Shown here piece after piece: positions 1 to 7,347 of a DNA stretch of 64,000 nucleotides. The stretch is from CAZWUW01 sp964636895 (lineage in GTDB: Bacteria; Bacillota; Thermincolia; Thermincolales; CAZWUW01), in NCBI GenBank assembly GCA_964636895.1, contig CAZWUW010000001.1, forward strand, positions 1 to 64,000. The letters are read 5' to 3'. Each line of letters opens with the position of its first letter. The first letter of the stretch is position 1. The notes beneath the pieces were generated by a model. It did not search any database, had not been told where the DNA came from, and worked only from the letters and a program-made list of their open reading frames with translations. The translations under genes were made by a program, and so were the position numbers.

Positions 1-1
1 C

Positions 2-505
2 GGGGTAATCATGGAAACTGCCAACCTGCAGGAATTATTTGACAAAGTCGGTTACCGGCCGGAAATATTTAAAAGTGGTCCACATAAGGATATCGGTTCA
101 TCCTCACGGCCTATAACGCCGGAAGAAAAGCAAATCCTGCAGGAGATGGTCAATGACATTTACGAACAATTTGTCGATGTGGTGGTAAAAGGCCGAAAAA
201 TGGATCGCAACAAGGTTAAAGAGCTTGCCGACGGACGGATTTTCACTGGGCGCCAGGCCAAAGCGCTGGGCTTGGTCGACGAGTTGGGTAATTATTATGA
301 TGCCGTGCAAATAACAGCCAAAATGGCCGGCATCAAGGGTGAGCCGCAGGTTATAGAGTACGGGCCGACCAACCCATGGGACAGGGTTTTTGGTAATATG
401 AGTGGCGCGTTGGGGGCGGGCTTGCTGGAAAGGGAGCTGGGCATGCTGCGGGAGGAAAAAATCCGGCAGTTGCTTAAAGCTTCCAGTGTGCCGCAAACCA
501 GATAG
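2..505 (+). CDS. sppA: Signal peptide peptidase SppA, C-terminal part (5' end outside window)
   Basis: The reading frame is open to the left edge, so only the last ~167 residues are visible. They begin GVIMETANL, a segment that follows the catalytic serine region in single-domain SppA. SppA is a membrane-anchored serine/lysine-dyad protease that degrades leftover signal peptides. The KSGPHKDIG segment carries the expected catalytic lysine. The downstream MVNDIYEQFVDVV and ADGRIFTGRQAKALGLVDELG segments are the typical S49-family core, in which the peptidase forms multimeric rings. The serine itself lies upstream of the window. The gene ends 12 nt before a Yip1 membrane protein, so they are probably co-transcribed. 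The family call is secure; that this is the full-length membrane form is inference. Confidence 0.9.
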   Translation, partial: GVIMETANLQELFDKVGYRPEIFKSGPHKDIGSSSRPITPEEKQILQEMVNDIYEQFVDVVVKGRKMDRNKVKELADGRIFTGRQAKALGLVDELGNYYDAVQITAKMAGIKGEPQVIEYGPTNPWDRVFGNMSGALGAGLLERELGMLREEKIRQLLKASSVPQTR

Positions 506-517
506 GGGGTTTTAGTA

Positions 518-1216
518 ATGGAAGAAAACAAAAACATTGAAGCCAACGATCCACCGTCGCCGGAGCACAGTTTGCCGCCTGAGCACCGCCTGTCGATAAT
601 TGACCTGATATATGGATTGCTGTTTTCACCGACAGCCACCTTTCAAAAAATATCTGCCCAGCCGCCTCTTAGCCACGCTTTTATCATTTTTACCACTGTT
701 ACGTTGATCGGAATTATGTTTACCGTTTTGGCGCCGCCGGTAAATCCGGATTTACCTTCAGATATGCCGCCGGAGATGGCCCAAATGGTGATGGCCATGA
801 TGCCTTATATCGGTTTAATTGGCGCGTTTTTTGCTTTTCTGATTTGGTTTGTGCTGGCCGGGATTCTGCAGCTGTTCAGTGAATTTCTTGGCGGTCGCGG
901 TAAGGCGTTGGAAGTATTTACGGTGCTGGGTCTGAGTGAATTGCCTAATATTTTTTCCGGCCCCATTTATTTTTTGACAAATTATTTGGGAAAATCAACT
1001 TTGGCGACTTTTCTTACCATTAGCAGCGGTTTGTTGATTTTTATCTGGCGCTTTATTCTTATAGTAATCGGTCTCAGGGAAGTCCATGGATATTCTACCG
1101 GCAGGGCTGTAGTTACCGTCCTGGCACCGGCAATCATTCTGATTTTGTTTATAGTAGTGGTAGTGGTGGCGCTGGTGGGGATGATGATACCCATGTTTGA
1201 GAATCTACCTAAATAA
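518..1216 (+). CDS. Yip1-family multi-pass membrane protein
   Basis: A 232-residue protein with a hydrophilic, proline/glutamate-rich N-terminus (about 1-30) and then about five hydrophobic segments: near residues 47-68, 92-120, 137-160, 163-185 and 195-225. The layout LIYGLLFSPTATFQKIS followed by the membrane bundle is the Yip1/YIF1-like pattern common in Firmicutes. The molecular role is not established in bacteria. The start has a GGGGGT-type ribosome site 8 nt upstream and the gene follows sppA by 12 nt. It is closed by a strong terminator at 1240-1272. Family assignment rests on topology and the N-terminal motif. Confidence 0.75.
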   Translation: MEENKNIEANDPPSPEHSLPPEHRLSIIDLIYGLLFSPTATFQKISAQPPLSHAFIIFTTVTLIGIMFTVLAPPVNPDLPSDMPPEMAQMVMAMMPYIGLIGAFFAFLIWFVLAGILQLFSEFLGGRGKALEVFTVLGLSELPNIFSGPIYFLTNYLGKSTLATFLTISSGLLIFIWRFILIVIGLREVHGYSTGRAVVTVLAPAIILILFIVVVVVALVGMMIPMFENLPK

Positions 1217-1239
1217 TCGAAAAAAAAGAGATATTGTCA

Positions 1240-1272
1240 AAAAAACAACGTAATAAAGTACGTTGTTTTTTA
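1240..1272 (+). terminator. Intrinsic terminator after the Yip1 gene
   Basis: Inverted repeat AAAAACAACGTA / TACGTTGTTTTT with a 6-nt loop, ending in a T run. It separates the sppA-yip1 unit from spo0F. Confidence 0.85.
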
Positions 1273-1280
1273 TATTCTAA

Positions 1281-1309
1281 GAAGGAAAACTGTTTTAGTA
1301 AGCGAATAA
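1281..1309 (+). promoter_or_regulatory. Sigma-H type promoter for spo0F
   Basis: GAAGGAAAA (1281-1289), 11 nt spacer, AGCGAATAA (1301-1309). This matches the sigma-H consensus RNAGGAWWW - 11/12 - RNNGAATWW at every defined position. In B. subtilis spo0F is itself driven by sigma-H, so the match agrees with the gene call. A Spo0A-box-like TTGTCAAAAA lies at 1234-1243, upstream of the -35 element. Confidence 0.75.
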
Positions 1310-1346
1310 TTTATTATTGTTTCCAAAAAAATGGGGAGGGGTTAAC

Positions 1347-1739
1347 ATGCCTGGAACTAAGCCTAAACTGTTGGTAGTTGACGACCAGAAGGGAGTTCGC
1401 CGACTATTGTTAGAAGCATTTCTGGAAGATGAGGTTGAAGTACAGTTGGCCGGCACCGGACAGGAAGCCATAGACCTGGCCAGGCAGTTTGACCCTGACT
1501 TGATTTTGCTGGATATGAAGATGCTGGGGATGAACGGCTTGGAGGCCCTAGGTGAAATCCGCAAATTCAATAATGAAGTAGCAGTTATTATGATTACTGC
1601 ATACGGTGAATTGGAAAAAGTCGCGGAGGCTATGAAACTGGGAATTACAGAGTATATCACCAAGCCTTTTGATATTCTTGAGTTAAAGGTACTGGTGAAA
1701 AAAGTCATTTCCCGGCGGCAGGCCGGAGTGGCCGGATAA
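1347..1739 (+). CDS. spo0F: Sporulation phosphorelay response regulator Spo0F
   Basis: A 130-residue single receiver domain with no output domain. It shows the acidic pair D12/D13, phospho-acceptor D56 in LILLDMKM, T84 in MITAYGE and K106 in YITKPF. Spo0F carries phosphate from sensor kinases to Spo0B and then Spo0A, committing the cell to sporulation. An upstream in-frame codon at 1317 exists, but ATG 1347 has GGGGAGGG 6 nt before it and gives the normal N-terminus. Being a lone receiver next to fba, with a sigma-H promoter, mirrors B. subtilis spo0F-fbaA. Receiver domains are generic, so the identity rests on the combination of context, promoter and length. Confidence 0.9.
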   Translation: MPGTKPKLLVVDDQKGVRRLLLEAFLEDEVEVQLAGTGQEAIDLARQFDPDLILLDMKMLGMNGLEALGEIRKFNNEVAVIMITAYGELEKVAEAMKLGITEYITKPFDILELKVLVKKVISRRQAGVAG

Positions 1740-1745
1740 ACGGCG

Positions 1746-1778
1746 AAAAACATGTGCTTATGCAGGCACGTGTTTTTT
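1746..1778 (+). terminator. Intrinsic terminator after spo0F
   Basis: Stem ACATGTGC / GCACGTGT (one G-U pair) flanked by A and T runs, starting 6 nt after the stop codon. Confidence 0.8.
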
Positions 1779-1884
1779 AATTTGATTATTTTGCAGCAGG
1801 GGTATATAATTTGTTGTTGGCAATAGTATAAAAGAGGAATTTTATAGGTTGCGGCGAAGTAAAATACAGGAGGAGGTAATCACT

Positions 1885-2568
1885 ATGCTTATTACCACGG
1901 AATCTGTTGTCGCCATGCGGTGCCCGACATGTGGTAAACTGGAATTTCATACCGTCTCCCGGTTTGCTTTTGCCGGTACCCGGACGAATAAGATATTCTG
2001 TTCCTGTGGTGCCCAGAAGCTTATTATCGGGACCAAAAACAGGCAGCAGTATTGGTTACAGATACCCTGCGTGCTTTGTGAAACTAACCATTTGGTTTAT
2101 TATAAAGTCAGGCAGTTATGGAACGGGGAAGTGACTTTTTTCTATTGTTCCGATACCAACGTAGAACTGGGCTTTTTCGGCCCGGAAGAAAAAGTCAGAG
2201 CAGTTGCCGACAACTATGAACATAACTTGGAGTCATTGGTTGACGAATTAGGATATGACGACTATTTTTTTAGCCCGGAGATTATGTTTGAGGTTTTGAA
2301 CTGTCTGCACGATATTGCAGAGGAAGGTTATTTATATTGTGAGTGTGGCAGCCACCAGATAGAAATTGACATTTTTCCTGACCGCATTGAATTGCAGTGT
2401 AAAGATTGCGCTACTGCCTGCGTAGTTTATGCTGAAACTGATGAAGACTTACATAATGTACAAGGCATCAAAAAAATTGAATTGGTCAAAAACGGTATCA
2501 GGACTTTTGATAATCTCGGTAAAAGCAAAAGAACCCGCAAAAGCAACCCCAAACGGAGCAAGCGGTAG
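1885..2568 (+). CDS. Conserved-looking protein with four cysteine pairs (putative zinc ribbon)
   Basis: 227 residues from ATG 1885, which has AGGAGGT 7 nt upstream; an earlier in-frame codon at 1849 lacks such a site. Cysteines occur in pairs: CPTC (near residue 12), CSC (near 40), CVLC (near 65), CEC (near 154) and CKDC (near 175). The pattern suggests two metal-binding ribbons flanking an acidic middle region of about 90-150 (EEKVRAVADNYEHNLESLVDELGYDDYF). The C-terminus is very basic (KSKRTRKSNPKRSKR), suited to nucleic acid or ribosome contact. No known domain is recognised. It sits between spo0F and fba, so it may be transcribed with them. Function unknown. Confidence 0.75.
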   Translation: MLITTESVVAMRCPTCGKLEFHTVSRFAFAGTRTNKIFCSCGAQKLIIGTKNRQQYWLQIPCVLCETNHLVYYKVRQLWNGEVTFFYCSDTNVELGFFGPEEKVRAVADNYEHNLESLVDELGYDDYFFSPEIMFEVLNCLHDIAEEGYLYCECGSHQIEIDIFPDRIELQCKDCATACVVYAETDEDLHNVQGIKKIELVKNGIRTFDNLGKSKRTRKSNPKRSKR

Positions 2569-2636
2569 GCGTCCGTTTGAAAAAAGGTTTTAAGGGGATA
2601 ATACATTATTATAAAAATAAGGAAGGTGTTTTATTA

Positions 2637-3491
2637 ATGTCCCTTGTTCCTATCAGTGTACTTTTGCAGCGGGCTGAAGCAGGCGGCTATGCTGTTGGCG
2701 CCTTTAATTGCAATAACATGGAGATCGTACAAGCTATTGTTGCTGCCGCCGAGGCCGAAAAATCACCGGTTATAATGCAGGCCAGTCAGGGTGCAATTAA
2801 ATATGCCGGCATTGAATATATTACCGCTTTAGCAGGGATTGCGGCGGAAAGCGCCTCTGTGCCGGTGGCGCTGCATTTAGACCACGGCACCAGCTTTGAT
2901 CAGGTGATGATATGTATTAGGAACGGCTTTAGTTCCGTAATGATTGATGGCTCAAAACTGCCTTTTGAAGAAAACATAGCCTTGACCAAAAGGGTTATTG
3001 AGGTAGCCCGGGCGGTCGGCGTTTCCGTAGAGGCGGAGCTGGGTAAAATCGGCGGCACTGAAGATGATATACATGTGGATGATAAAGATGCCTTGTTCAC
3101 GAACCCTGATGAAGCTAAAGAATTTGTTGAGCGCACCGGTGTTGATGCTCTGGCAGTGGCTATTGGCACTGCCCATGGCCAATATAAGGGTGTACCGCAA
3201 CTGGACTTTGCCAGACTGCAAAAAATCCGTGCGCTGGTGAATATCCCCATTGTTCTGCACGGTTCCTCCGGTGTACCGGATGAGGCGATAAGTCAGGCCA
3301 TTAAGCTGGGGGTAAGGAAAGTTAATATTGATACCAATATTCGTGAAGCTTTTGTCCAGGCTTGCCGGGATGTGCTGGACAAAGATGCCGCAGAAATTGA
3401 CCCGCGCAAAGTATTGGGGCCGGCCAGAGAGGCGACCGCAAAAATTATCAGGGAAAAAATCAGATTGTTCGGTAGCTCCGGCAAAGCTTAA
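2637..3491 (+). CDS. fba: Class II fructose-1,6-bisphosphate aldolase
   Basis: 284 residues; ATG 2637 is preceded by GGAAGGTG and starts the normal MSLVPISVLLQRA terminus, so the longer frame from 2577 is rejected. The enzyme interconverts fructose 1,6-bisphosphate with glyceraldehyde 3-phosphate and dihydroxyacetone phosphate. Zinc and catalytic motifs are visible: HLDHG with D82/H83, EAELGKIGG, IGTAHG, LHGSSG and KVNIDTN. All fit the DHAP-binding class II type of low-GC bacteria. Together with fsa and glpX downstream it forms a gluconeogenesis / sugar-phosphate group that has kept its B. subtilis position next to spo0F. Confidence 0.97.
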   Translation: MSLVPISVLLQRAEAGGYAVGAFNCNNMEIVQAIVAAAEAEKSPVIMQASQGAIKYAGIEYITALAGIAAESASVPVALHLDHGTSFDQVMICIRNGFSSVMIDGSKLPFEENIALTKRVIEVARAVGVSVEAELGKIGGTEDDIHVDDKDALFTNPDEAKEFVERTGVDALAVAIGTAHGQYKGVPQLDFARLQKIRALVNIPIVLHGSSGVPDEAISQAIKLGVRKVNIDTNIREAFVQACRDVLDKDAAEIDPRKVLGPAREATAKIIREKIRLFGSSGKA

Positions 3492-3515
3492 TTACTTATT
3501 TTGACAAAAAACCCC

Positions 3516-3544
3516 TTGAATGACAGTAAGCATTAATGTATAAT
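3516..3544 (+). promoter_or_regulatory. Sigma-A promoter before the copper-amine-oxidase-N gene
   Basis: TTGAAT (3516-3521), 17 nt spacer, TATAAT (3539-3544). Its predicted start site falls at the left edge of the dyad at 3549-3570, so this promoter would not transcribe a complete terminator hairpin. Confidence 0.65.
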
Positions 3545-3548
3545 TAAG

Positions 3549-3570
3549 GTGTACTAATTAAATAGTACAC
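3549..3570 (+). promoter_or_regulatory. 22-bp dyad at the transcription start: operator and/or fba terminator
   Basis: Arms GTGTACTA and TAGTACAC around a 6-nt AT spacer, followed by TTTTTGTTTT. Read from fba it resembles a terminator. Its symmetry and its placement at +1 of the 3516-3544 promoter also suit a repressor site. GTGTA and TACAC half-sites 12 nt apart recall GntR/YtrA-type operators, but no such regulator gene is visible here. Confidence 0.55.
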
Positions 3571-3636
3571 TTTTTGTTTTGTGGGAGGTGAAATTTTTAA
3601 TTAAAATAAAATAAAATTATTAGGGGGAGAATTATT

Positions 3637-4797
3637 TTGAAAAAGAGATTTTTAGTTTTGATTTTAACGCTCGTCTTTACTTTTGGCCTGATGAATGTAG
3701 CGGTTGCTGCCGGAGAAGTCCGGCTGCAGTTTAACGGTAAAACTTTACCGACAGAAGTGCCGCCGGTGATAAAATCCGGCAGTACCCTTGTGCCGGTGCG
3801 GGTTATATCAGAATCCCTGGGCGCAGATGTTACATGGGACCCTAATACCAAAAAGGTAACAATTGTCAAAAACAGTGATACTGTGGTGCTAACGGTCGGT
3901 GGCCGGAATGTAACGAAAAACGGTGAGGCGCTGGCAGACCTGCAGGCGCCTGCCCAGATTATTAACGGGAAGACTTTTGTGCCGTTACGTTTTGTCGGTG
4001 AAGCGTTTGGTGCCGGCATTGAGTGGGATGGTACTGCCAAAACCGTAAAAATTTCTCACGATGAAAAGCGGGCCGGCATGACGCCTGAGCAATTGCTGGA
4101 AAAATCCACTGTTGCCATGATGGCGTATGATACATATAAGTTTAAGGTCGCCGGCACCGGCAAGACTGAGATTCCGAAACTGCCTGCCGTTGACATGAAA
4201 ATTACCGCCGAAGGTACCTTCAGGAAGCCGGCCGAGGTTTATATGAAACAGACTATAGGTTCGCTCCCGGCAGAAATAACGATAGAAACGTATACAGTGC
4301 CAGGTGCCGTTTATATTAAGGAAAGCGGCGGCAAATGGAAATCAATGAATATTGGCTTTAGTGAAGAAATAATGTCCCAAATGCAAAATCAGGACCCGGC
4401 GGCCGCTGTGGAGCAGATGAAAAAATTTGGTTTGCTGGTTACCCACGGCAATGAAGCTACCATTGGCGACAAGGCTTATTACACCCTGTACGTCAAATTT
4501 GACGCAGATAAATATAAAGCTTTAATGGATGAAATTGTAGCCGGGATGGAGCTGCCGGCAGAAGTGAAAAAAGACCCTAACGCTGAAAAGCTTTTAAAAG
4601 AAATGTTTGCCGGTATGAAATTTGACCTTTCTTACAAAGGCTATGTTAATAAAGAAACACTGCTGCTGGAAAAGATTGATTATGACGGATACATAAGTAT
4701 GCAGGCGCAGGGAGAGGCATTGAAAATATATATGGACATGGATATGAATATGTTTGATTTCGGAGTTCCTGTTACCATGCCCGACCTGACCAGCTAA
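3637..4797 (+). CDS. Exported copper-amine-oxidase-N-domain protein
   Basis: 386 residues from a TTG start with AGGGGGA 8 nt upstream. A signal peptide covers about residues 1-25 (KKRFLVLILTLVFTFGLMNVAVAA). Residues ~28-145 hold the two-repeat copper amine oxidase N1 fold, recognised by LVPVRVISESLGADVTWD and FVPLRFVGEAFGAGIEWD; in Firmicutes this domain is a wall-associated module, not an oxidase. The remainder (~150-386) looks like an LppX/DUF6612-type lipid- or ligand-binding sheet (EQLLEKSTVAMMAYDTYKF onward). It probably acts outside the membrane; the ligand is unknown. It interrupts the fba-fsa pair and has its own promoter and terminator. Confidence 0.8.
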   Translation: MKKRFLVLILTLVFTFGLMNVAVAAGEVRLQFNGKTLPTEVPPVIKSGSTLVPVRVISESLGADVTWDPNTKKVTIVKNSDTVVLTVGGRNVTKNGEALADLQAPAQIINGKTFVPLRFVGEAFGAGIEWDGTAKTVKISHDEKRAGMTPEQLLEKSTVAMMAYDTYKFKVAGTGKTEIPKLPAVDMKITAEGTFRKPAEVYMKQTIGSLPAEITIETYTVPGAVYIKESGGKWKSMNIGFSEEIMSQMQNQDPAAAVEQMKKFGLLVTHGNEATIGDKAYYTLYVKFDADKYKALMDEIVAGMELPAEVKKDPNAEKLLKEMFAGMKFDLSYKGYVNKETLLLEKIDYDGYISMQAQGEALKIYMDMDMNMFDFGVPVTMPDLTS

Positions 4798-4807
4798 AGG
4801 TTTTTGC

Positions 4808-4843
4808 TGAGCAGTGTGCTTTATTGACACTGCTCATTTTTTT
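4808..4843 (+). terminator. Intrinsic terminator
   Basis: Perfect 10-bp stem TGAGCAGTGT / ACACTGCTCA with a 9-nt loop and a run of seven T. It closes the copper-amine-oxidase-N gene. Confidence 0.9.
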
Positions 4844-4851
4844 CACCGGTA

Positions 4852-4860
4852 TGGTATAAT
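4852..4860 (+). promoter_or_regulatory. Extended -10 promoter element for fsa
   Basis: TGGTATAAT, that is TGn immediately before a perfect TATAAT, lies 9 nt after the preceding terminator. No good -35 is seen at the proper distance; the extended -10 may compensate. Confidence 0.55.
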
Positions 4861-4900
4861 ATAATCCTAGGGAAAAAATTTTTGCGGAGGTGCTTGTAGT

Positions 4901-5548
4901 TTGAAAATTTTTATTGATACTGCCAACCTAGTTGAAATCAGGCAGGCGCACCGCTTGGGGATCATTAGCGGAGTGACTACCAATCCATCATTGATTGCTA
5001 AGGAAGGACGCAACTTCCGGGAAGTTGTCCGGGAGATCTGTGCGGTTGTTGATGGACCAATCAGCGCCGAAGTCATCAGCCTGCAGGCGGAGGAAATGGT
5101 TAAAGAGGCGGCAGAGCTGGTTAAAATCCACCCGAATGTGGTCATCAAAGTGCCTATGACCGCGGAAGGCCTGACAGCTACCCATGCCCTTAATCAAAAA
5201 GGGGTAAAAACCAATGTCACGCTGGTGTTTTCGGCGAACCAGGCCTTGCTGGCCGCTTTGGCCGGGGCAACTTATGTCAGCCCCTTTGTAGGCCGGCTGG
5301 ATGATGCCGGTCAGGACGGGATGGAGCTAATCAGAGAAATTGTGCATATATTTGATGTCTATGGATTTGCCACCGAGATTATCGCGGCCAGTATCCGGCA
5401 CCCCATTCATGTGACCGAATCGGCCAAAGCCGGTGCGCATATCGCCACTGTCCCCCACAAAATAATCATGCAGATGACCAAGCATCCCCTTACCGATATC
5501 GGGATAGAAAAATTCTTGGCGGATTGGGACACGGTAAAGTCCAAGTAG
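4901..5548 (+). CDS. fsa: Fructose-6-phosphate aldolase / transaldolase-like (TalC/FSA type)
   Basis: 215 residues from TTG 4901 with GGAGGTG upstream. It is a small single-domain TIM barrel of the TalB/FSA subfamily (about 220 residues, against about 320 for classical transaldolase). The Schiff-base lysine is K83 in VVIKVPMT. Other family motifs are FIDTANL, GVTTNPSL, TNVTLVFSANQALLA and SPFVGRLDD. Members act either as transaldolase in the non-oxidative pentose phosphate pathway or as fructose-6-phosphate aldolase; sequence alone does not decide. It is the equivalent of ywjH in the fba-ywjH-glpX order of B. subtilis. Confidence 0.9.
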   Translation: MKIFIDTANLVEIRQAHRLGIISGVTTNPSLIAKEGRNFREVVREICAVVDGPISAEVISLQAEEMVKEAAELVKIHPNVVIKVPMTAEGLTATHALNQKGVKTNVTLVFSANQALLAALAGATYVSPFVGRLDDAGQDGMELIREIVHIFDVYGFATEIIAASIRHPIHVTESAKAGAHIATVPHKIIMQMTKHPLTDIGIEKFLADWDTVKSK

Positions 5549-5577
5549 CGGGGAAGATACTTCCCGCTATTTTTTTG
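5546..5577 (+). terminator. Intrinsic terminator after fsa
   Basis: AGCGGGGAAG / CTTCCCGCT stem with one bulged G, a 3-nt loop and a T run; it overlaps the end of fsa. Confidence 0.8.
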
Positions 5578-5679
5578 TCATTTCGGCAGGAAGTAAGGCA
5601 TAATAAGTAGAAAAGATATAGAAGAGCATAACACATTCTTTGATAATGCTATACTATTAAATTGGGAGGGTCACGGCAA

Positions 5680-6642
5680 ATGGAGAGAGAGTTGACGCTG
5701 GAGTTTGCGCGGGTAACGGAGGCGGCGGCCCTTGAGGCGGCCCGCTGGATGGGCCGCGGTGACAAGAATGCGGCGGATGGTGCAGCGGTAGCCGCTATGC
5801 GGGCAGCTTTTCAGACGGTGCAGATTGACGGTGAAGTTGTCATTGGTGAAGGAGAAATGGATGAAGCCCCGATGTTATACATAGGTGAAAAGGTTGGTGC
5901 CGGCGGACCCCGGGTGGATATCGCCGTTGACCCGGTGGAAGGGACCAATAATGTGGCCAGAGGGCTGCCTAATGCTATTGCTGTAGTTGCCGTTTCTGAA
6001 AAAGGCGGGCTGCTGCATGCCCCTGATATGTATATGGACAAAATTGCCGTGGGGCCTAAGGCGGCCGGTAAAATTCATCTGGACGCGCCGGTGAAGGAAA
6101 ACCTTAACGCGGTGGCCAAAGCCCTGGAAAAATCCATTGAAGACCTTACGGTGGTTATATTGAACCGGCCCCGGCATGACCGGCTGATTAAAGAGGTTAG
6201 AGAAACCGGCGCCCGGATTCAGTTGATTCAGGATGGTGACGTTGCGCCTGCGGTAGCGGCAGCTATTGGCGGCACCGGCGTAGACATCCTGATGGGTGTC
6301 GGTGGCGCGCCGGAAGGTGTTGTAGCCGCCGCCGCGCTAAAGTGCCTGGGCGGAGAAATGCAGGGCCGGCTATGGCCGGAAGATGATGAGGACAAGAAAC
6401 GGGCACATAAACTTGGTATTGGTGATATCAGCAAGCTACTAACCATGGCTGACCTGGTCAAAGCAGACGATGTTATATTTGCGGCTTCAGGTATCACTGA
6501 CGGGGACCTGTTAAAAGGTGTCCGCTACTTCGGTTCCGGCGGCCGTACTAATTCCGTGGTCATGCGGTCGGTAACCGGCACGGTGCGTTTCATTGACGCT
6601 ATCCACAGGCTGGACCTGAAACCATTTACTTTCAGAATGTAA
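5680..6642 (+). CDS. glpX: Class II fructose-1,6-bisphosphatase GlpX
   Basis: 320 residues from ATG 5680 (GGGAGGG 9 nt upstream). It hydrolyses fructose 1,6-bisphosphate to fructose 6-phosphate, the gluconeogenic counterpart of fba. Family motifs include GEGEMDEAPMLYIGE (metal binding), DIAVDPVEGT (the conserved catalytic DPxEGT), LNRPRHDRLI, GGAPEGVVAAAALKCLGG and FAASGITDGDLLKGV. It is the ywjI equivalent of the B. subtilis cluster. In that genome a murA copy lies between ywjH and ywjI; here there is none and murA occurs only at 32862. Confidence 0.95.
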   Translation: MERELTLEFARVTEAAALEAARWMGRGDKNAADGAAVAAMRAAFQTVQIDGEVVIGEGEMDEAPMLYIGEKVGAGGPRVDIAVDPVEGTNNVARGLPNAIAVVAVSEKGGLLHAPDMYMDKIAVGPKAAGKIHLDAPVKENLNAVAKALEKSIEDLTVVILNRPRHDRLIKEVRETGARIQLIQDGDVAPAVAAAIGGTGVDILMGVGGAPEGVVAAAALKCLGGEMQGRLWPEDDEDKKRAHKLGIGDISKLLTMADLVKADDVIFAASGITDGDLLKGVRYFGSGGRTNSVVMRSVTGTVRFIDAIHRLDLKPFTFRM

Positions 6643-6694
6643 TTTTCATTTCTTGCCGGTTGAACTGAAACACTTGAGCTTGCGGAGGTTTGGC

Positions 6695-7180
6695 GTGCTG
6701 CGACGGTTAAGACTTACCTTAATAAAATTTCTCCGGCTTCGGGGCGCGCCCCGAAAAATAGCCCTGGGCTTCGCTATAGGGGCCTGTGTCAATTTCTATC
6801 CCACCCCCGGCATTGGCGTGCCGCTGGCCGGACTGCTGGCAGGCTTGGCTATGTCCAGTATTTCTGCCGGTCTGTTGGGAGATATTATTTTTAAACCGTT
6901 GTTCCCGGTATTTTTTTACTGTAATCTGGCAACCGGGTACTTTTTTTGGCCCCAGGGTAAAAAAGACCTGCATGTAATATGGTCTGAATTACTGGACTTG
7001 AAATTGGAAGTTTTTATAAAGATAGGCAAAGTTTTTTTTACCGGCGCCCTTGTCAACTCACTGGTTTTCGGTATCGTAATATACTCTGTTGTATATCTGA
7101 TTATGCTGAAATACCGCTTGCGGTTGCTAAAGATGCTGATTAGCCGTGGACAAGCCGGGGGGGCAGGCTTTGGAGGCTGA
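6695..7180 (+). CDS. DUF2062 family membrane protein
   Basis: 161 residues from GTG 6695, which has CGGAGG 6 nt before it; the longer frame from TTG 6653 has no such site. The N-terminal LRLRGAPRKIALGFAIGACVNFYPTPGIGVPLAGLLAG is the DUF2062 hallmark: a basic cytoplasmic lead, then a glycine-rich hydrophobic hairpin. Further hydrophobic stretches lie near residues 50-80 and 110-140. Function is unknown. It follows glpX by 52 nt and a GC-rich terminator follows it. Confidence 0.8.
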   Translation: MLRRLRLTLIKFLRLRGAPRKIALGFAIGACVNFYPTPGIGVPLAGLLAGLAMSSISAGLLGDIIFKPLFPVFFYCNLATGYFFWPQGKKDLHVIWSELLDLKLEVFIKIGKVFFTGALVNSLVFGIVIYSVVYLIMLKYRLRLLKMLISRGQAGGAGFGG

Positions 7181-7236
7181 GTAATATGCCATATAGAGCA
7201 ACTGCCGGCCGCAAATATAATATAGCAACAATACGA

Positions 7237-7270
7237 CCCGCCGGCGTAATAATCTGCCGGCGGGTTTTAA
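7237..7270 (+). terminator. GC-rich intrinsic terminator before rho
   Basis: Perfect 9-bp stem CCCGCCGGC / GCCGGCGGG, 10-nt loop, then TTTT. Confidence 0.8.
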
Positions 7271-7347
7271 ATTTACTTTCCCGGGCAGTATAAAAATATT
7301 AGGGCTTTGGACATAATACAGATATTACCAAAGCAGGAGGGGTTTAT

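Noticed and set aside
3637..4797. Copper amine oxidase enzyme
   Set aside because: Only the N-terminal wall-type domain is present; the catalytic domain with the topaquinone tyrosine is absent.
7186..7293. 35-codon frame after the DUF2062 gene
   Set aside because: It runs straight through the rho-upstream terminator hairpin; although GGAGG lies nearby, it belongs to the end of the previous gene.
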